From an uncultured bacterium (lineage in GTDB: Bacteria; Fidelibacterota; Marinisomatia; Marinisomatales; UBA1611): 6,137 nt of DNA. The stretch lies in assembly GCA_938092125.1 (NCBI GenBank), contig CALKMQ010000061.1:1-6137 (forward strand), read 5' to 3'. A program made the position numbers and the translations under genes. The notes beneath the pieces were generated by a model. That model made no database searches, was not told the origin of the DNA, and saw only the letters and a program-made list of their open reading frames with translations. How positions within the stretch are numbered: the first letter of the stretch is position 1; each line of letters begins with the position of its first letter. Below are positions 5,074-6,137 of this stretch, piece by piece.

Positions 5074-5096
5074 ATAAAAATAGAAAATATTTTTAT
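5074..5096. terminator. A/T hairpin upstream of the MCP gene
   Basis: ATAAAAATA (5074-5082) and TATTTTTAT (5088-5096) are perfect 9-bp arms around the loop GAAAA. It sits between the 15-bp repeat and the MCP start box, matching the order seen in the preceding intergenic gap. It might contribute to 3'-end formation; pure A/T composition makes chance possible. Confidence 0.35.
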
Positions 5097-5100
5097 CTTT

Positions 5101-5116
5101 AATTAGTATATATATT
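5101..5116 (+). promoter_or_regulatory. TATA-like (putative late) promoter box of the MCP gene
   Basis: AATTAGTATATATATT abuts the MCP ATG at 5117 and follows a T-rich ATCTTT. It shares the AGTATA-TATAT core and the start-codon position with the boxes at 2570 and 4561. Confidence 0.55.
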
Positions 5117-6137
5117 ATGGCTGCTACGACACAAAAACTCAATTACTCTTCTGTTCCACCCCGGGCTACTAGTTCTAGGGCTATTCGCAATGAGGTTGTT
5201 CCTTCGAACGGACAATCCTTCAACATGAACCAGACCATCATTTTTGATGTGCCAGCTAATCTTAACAACACTTTCTGTGATTTCCAAAGTTCTTATGTAA
5301 AACTAAAGTTCACCAATAATGATGCTGTTGATCTTAATTTTGAGAACGGCGGATTTCCTGCCTGTATCCGCCGAATCGTGCTCGAATTAGGAGGTCAGAC
5401 TTTATTTTCGTGTGATTCATGGAATGTTCTTTACGAGATGATGCTTACCCTTGACACCGCTAATCAGTTTCGTGGTAATGCTGGCAAGCGTCTTTTTGGT
5501 TCTGGTGCTGGATTGGGTACAAGTGTTGCGGCCGGCACCTCTCGCACTGTTTGCTTTCCACTCGTCCTTACTCCATTAGTTGGGGCTACTAAATACTTCC
5601 CACTTTTTGGTCGTGATCGTCTTCGCATCCGCCTTGAACTCGACACCGCCGCCAGGTCGCTTATTGCTGGTGATGCTGGTATTGTTGACAACGATATTAC
5701 TATTGATGAATGCTCCCTTATCATGTATAATTTGGAACTCGGTTCAGATGTGATGAGCCAGGTCGCGGCTGCCTCTGGTGGTTCTTTCAAAATGACTATG
5801 CCTTCTTACCAACACCATCAATCCAGTCTAGGCACTACAGAAAGCACACTTGTTTCTACTCTTGGTTTTTCGATGAGTTCGCTTAACCGCATTTTAGTCG
5901 CACAACAGATTTCAGGCACAGCGGCCGCCGAAAGTCGTATTGCAAACAGAAACCGCATTTTCTTGAAACGCTTTTTTGTCACTATCGGCGGCATAAAATA
6001 CCCGCAAAAAGATCTTCAAAGTCTTGGAACGGCTGGTGATTTAGGAGCAGGTGCTGAAATCCTTGCCGAGGCTCTTATTTCTGAGAGGTCGCTTTGCTCT
6101 TGGGCTCACGATAGTTCGGTTGAAACTGGTGCTGGGT
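5117..6137 (+). CDS. MCP: Major capsid protein, double jelly-roll type (N-terminal 340 residues)
   Basis: The frame is open from the ATG at 5117 to the window end without a stop, so the 3' part is missing. MCPs of this type form the pseudo-hexameric trimers of the icosahedral shell. Visible hallmarks are a first-strand region QTIIFDVPANLNNTF and YVKLKF (residues 39-65), then the turn and helix CIRRIVLELGGQTLFSCDSW with NVLYEMM (about 83-109). FPLVLTPLVGATKYFPLFGR with LRIRLELD (147-176) is the typical strand pair closing the first jelly roll. ECSLIMYNLEL (198-208) leads into the second half, where LKRFFVTIGGIKYPQKDL (283-300) resembles the xGGxxYPQ segment of polinton-like virus MCPs. Roughly 150-250 residues probably remain. 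Compared with neighbouring genes it uses more GCT, GCC, CTT, CGC and GGT codons and is clearly richer in G+C, as expected for the most highly expressed virion gene. Confidence 0.85.
   Translation, partial: MAATTQKLNYSSVPPRATSSRAIRNEVVPSNGQSFNMNQTIIFDVPANLNNTFCDFQSSYVKLKFTNNDAVDLNFENGGFPACIRRIVLELGGQTLFSCDSWNVLYEMMLTLDTANQFRGNAGKRLFGSGAGLGTSVAAGTSRTVCFPLVLTPLVGATKYFPLFGRDRLRIRLELDTAARSLIAGDAGIVDNDITIDECSLIMYNLELGSDVMSQVAAASGGSFKMTMPSYQHHQSSLGTTESTLVSTLGFSMSSLNRILVAQQISGTAAAESRIANRNRIFLKRFFVTIGGIKYPQKDLQSLGTAGDLGAGAEILAEALISERSLCSWAHDSSVETGAG

Noticed and set aside
5099..5287. Minus-strand frame at the start of the MCP gene
   Set aside because: It overlaps the MCP start and its TATA-like box; the plus-strand MCP is clearly real.
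5464..5790. 108-codon minus-strand frame inside the MCP gene
   Set aside because: Its length follows from the GC-richer MCP composition; the plus strand encodes conserved capsid motifs here.

Overview
The window looks like part of an AT-rich double-stranded DNA virus, or an integrated copy of one, that infects a eukaryote, most likely a protist or alga. Three lines of evidence point this way. The right end begins a double jelly-roll type major capsid protein (MCP) of the polinton-like virus / virophage kind. A penton-like minor capsid protein lies about 1.6 kb upstream of it. The genes are intronless and tightly packed, lack Shine-Dalgarno sites, and mostly start directly behind TATA-like AT boxes. 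The broad grouping (polinton-like virus or a related small DJR-capsid virus) is inferred from family resemblance by eye. No packaging ATPase, protease, polymerase, integrase or terminal repeat is in view, so the exact group cannot be fixed.

Layout. (1) Positions 1-1003 are an accessory zone: the C-terminal end of a probable DNA methyltransferase-like protein, a small polyQ/polyP protein, and a proline-tailed coiled-coil protein, the only gene on the minus strand. (2) A 39-bp divergent promoter with mirror-image start boxes lies at 1004-1042. It drives the minus-strand gene and a 108-aa protein of a family I associate with large eukaryotic DNA viruses. (3) Positions 1393-2358 encode a complete class Ia ribonucleotide reductase small subunit with every metal ligand and the radical tyrosine present. 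(4) A very basic 55-aa protein (2393-2560) and a very acidic 98-aa protein (2585-2881) follow, each behind a TATA-like start box. (5) An HNH endonuclease with an AP2-like C-terminal domain (2927-3442) sits just before the capsid block and looks like an inserted selfish gene. (6) The morphogenesis block runs from 3478 to the end: penton-like protein, a 62-aa basic Gly/Ala-rich peptide, a 157-aa beta-rich protein, and the MCP, which continues past the window.

How the genes fit together. The reductase subunit would support dNTP supply during replication, perhaps by pairing with a host or distant viral large subunit. The right half builds the virion. A recurring sequence close to AAAGTATARTATATAATG, overlapping or abutting the ATG, marks several genes of the right half and is the best candidate for a class-specific (late) promoter. 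The last two full intergenic gaps also share one architecture: stop codon inside an identical 15-bp repeat, then an A/T hairpin, then the TATA-like box and the next ATG. No tRNA, rRNA, CRISPR array or insertion sequence was seen.
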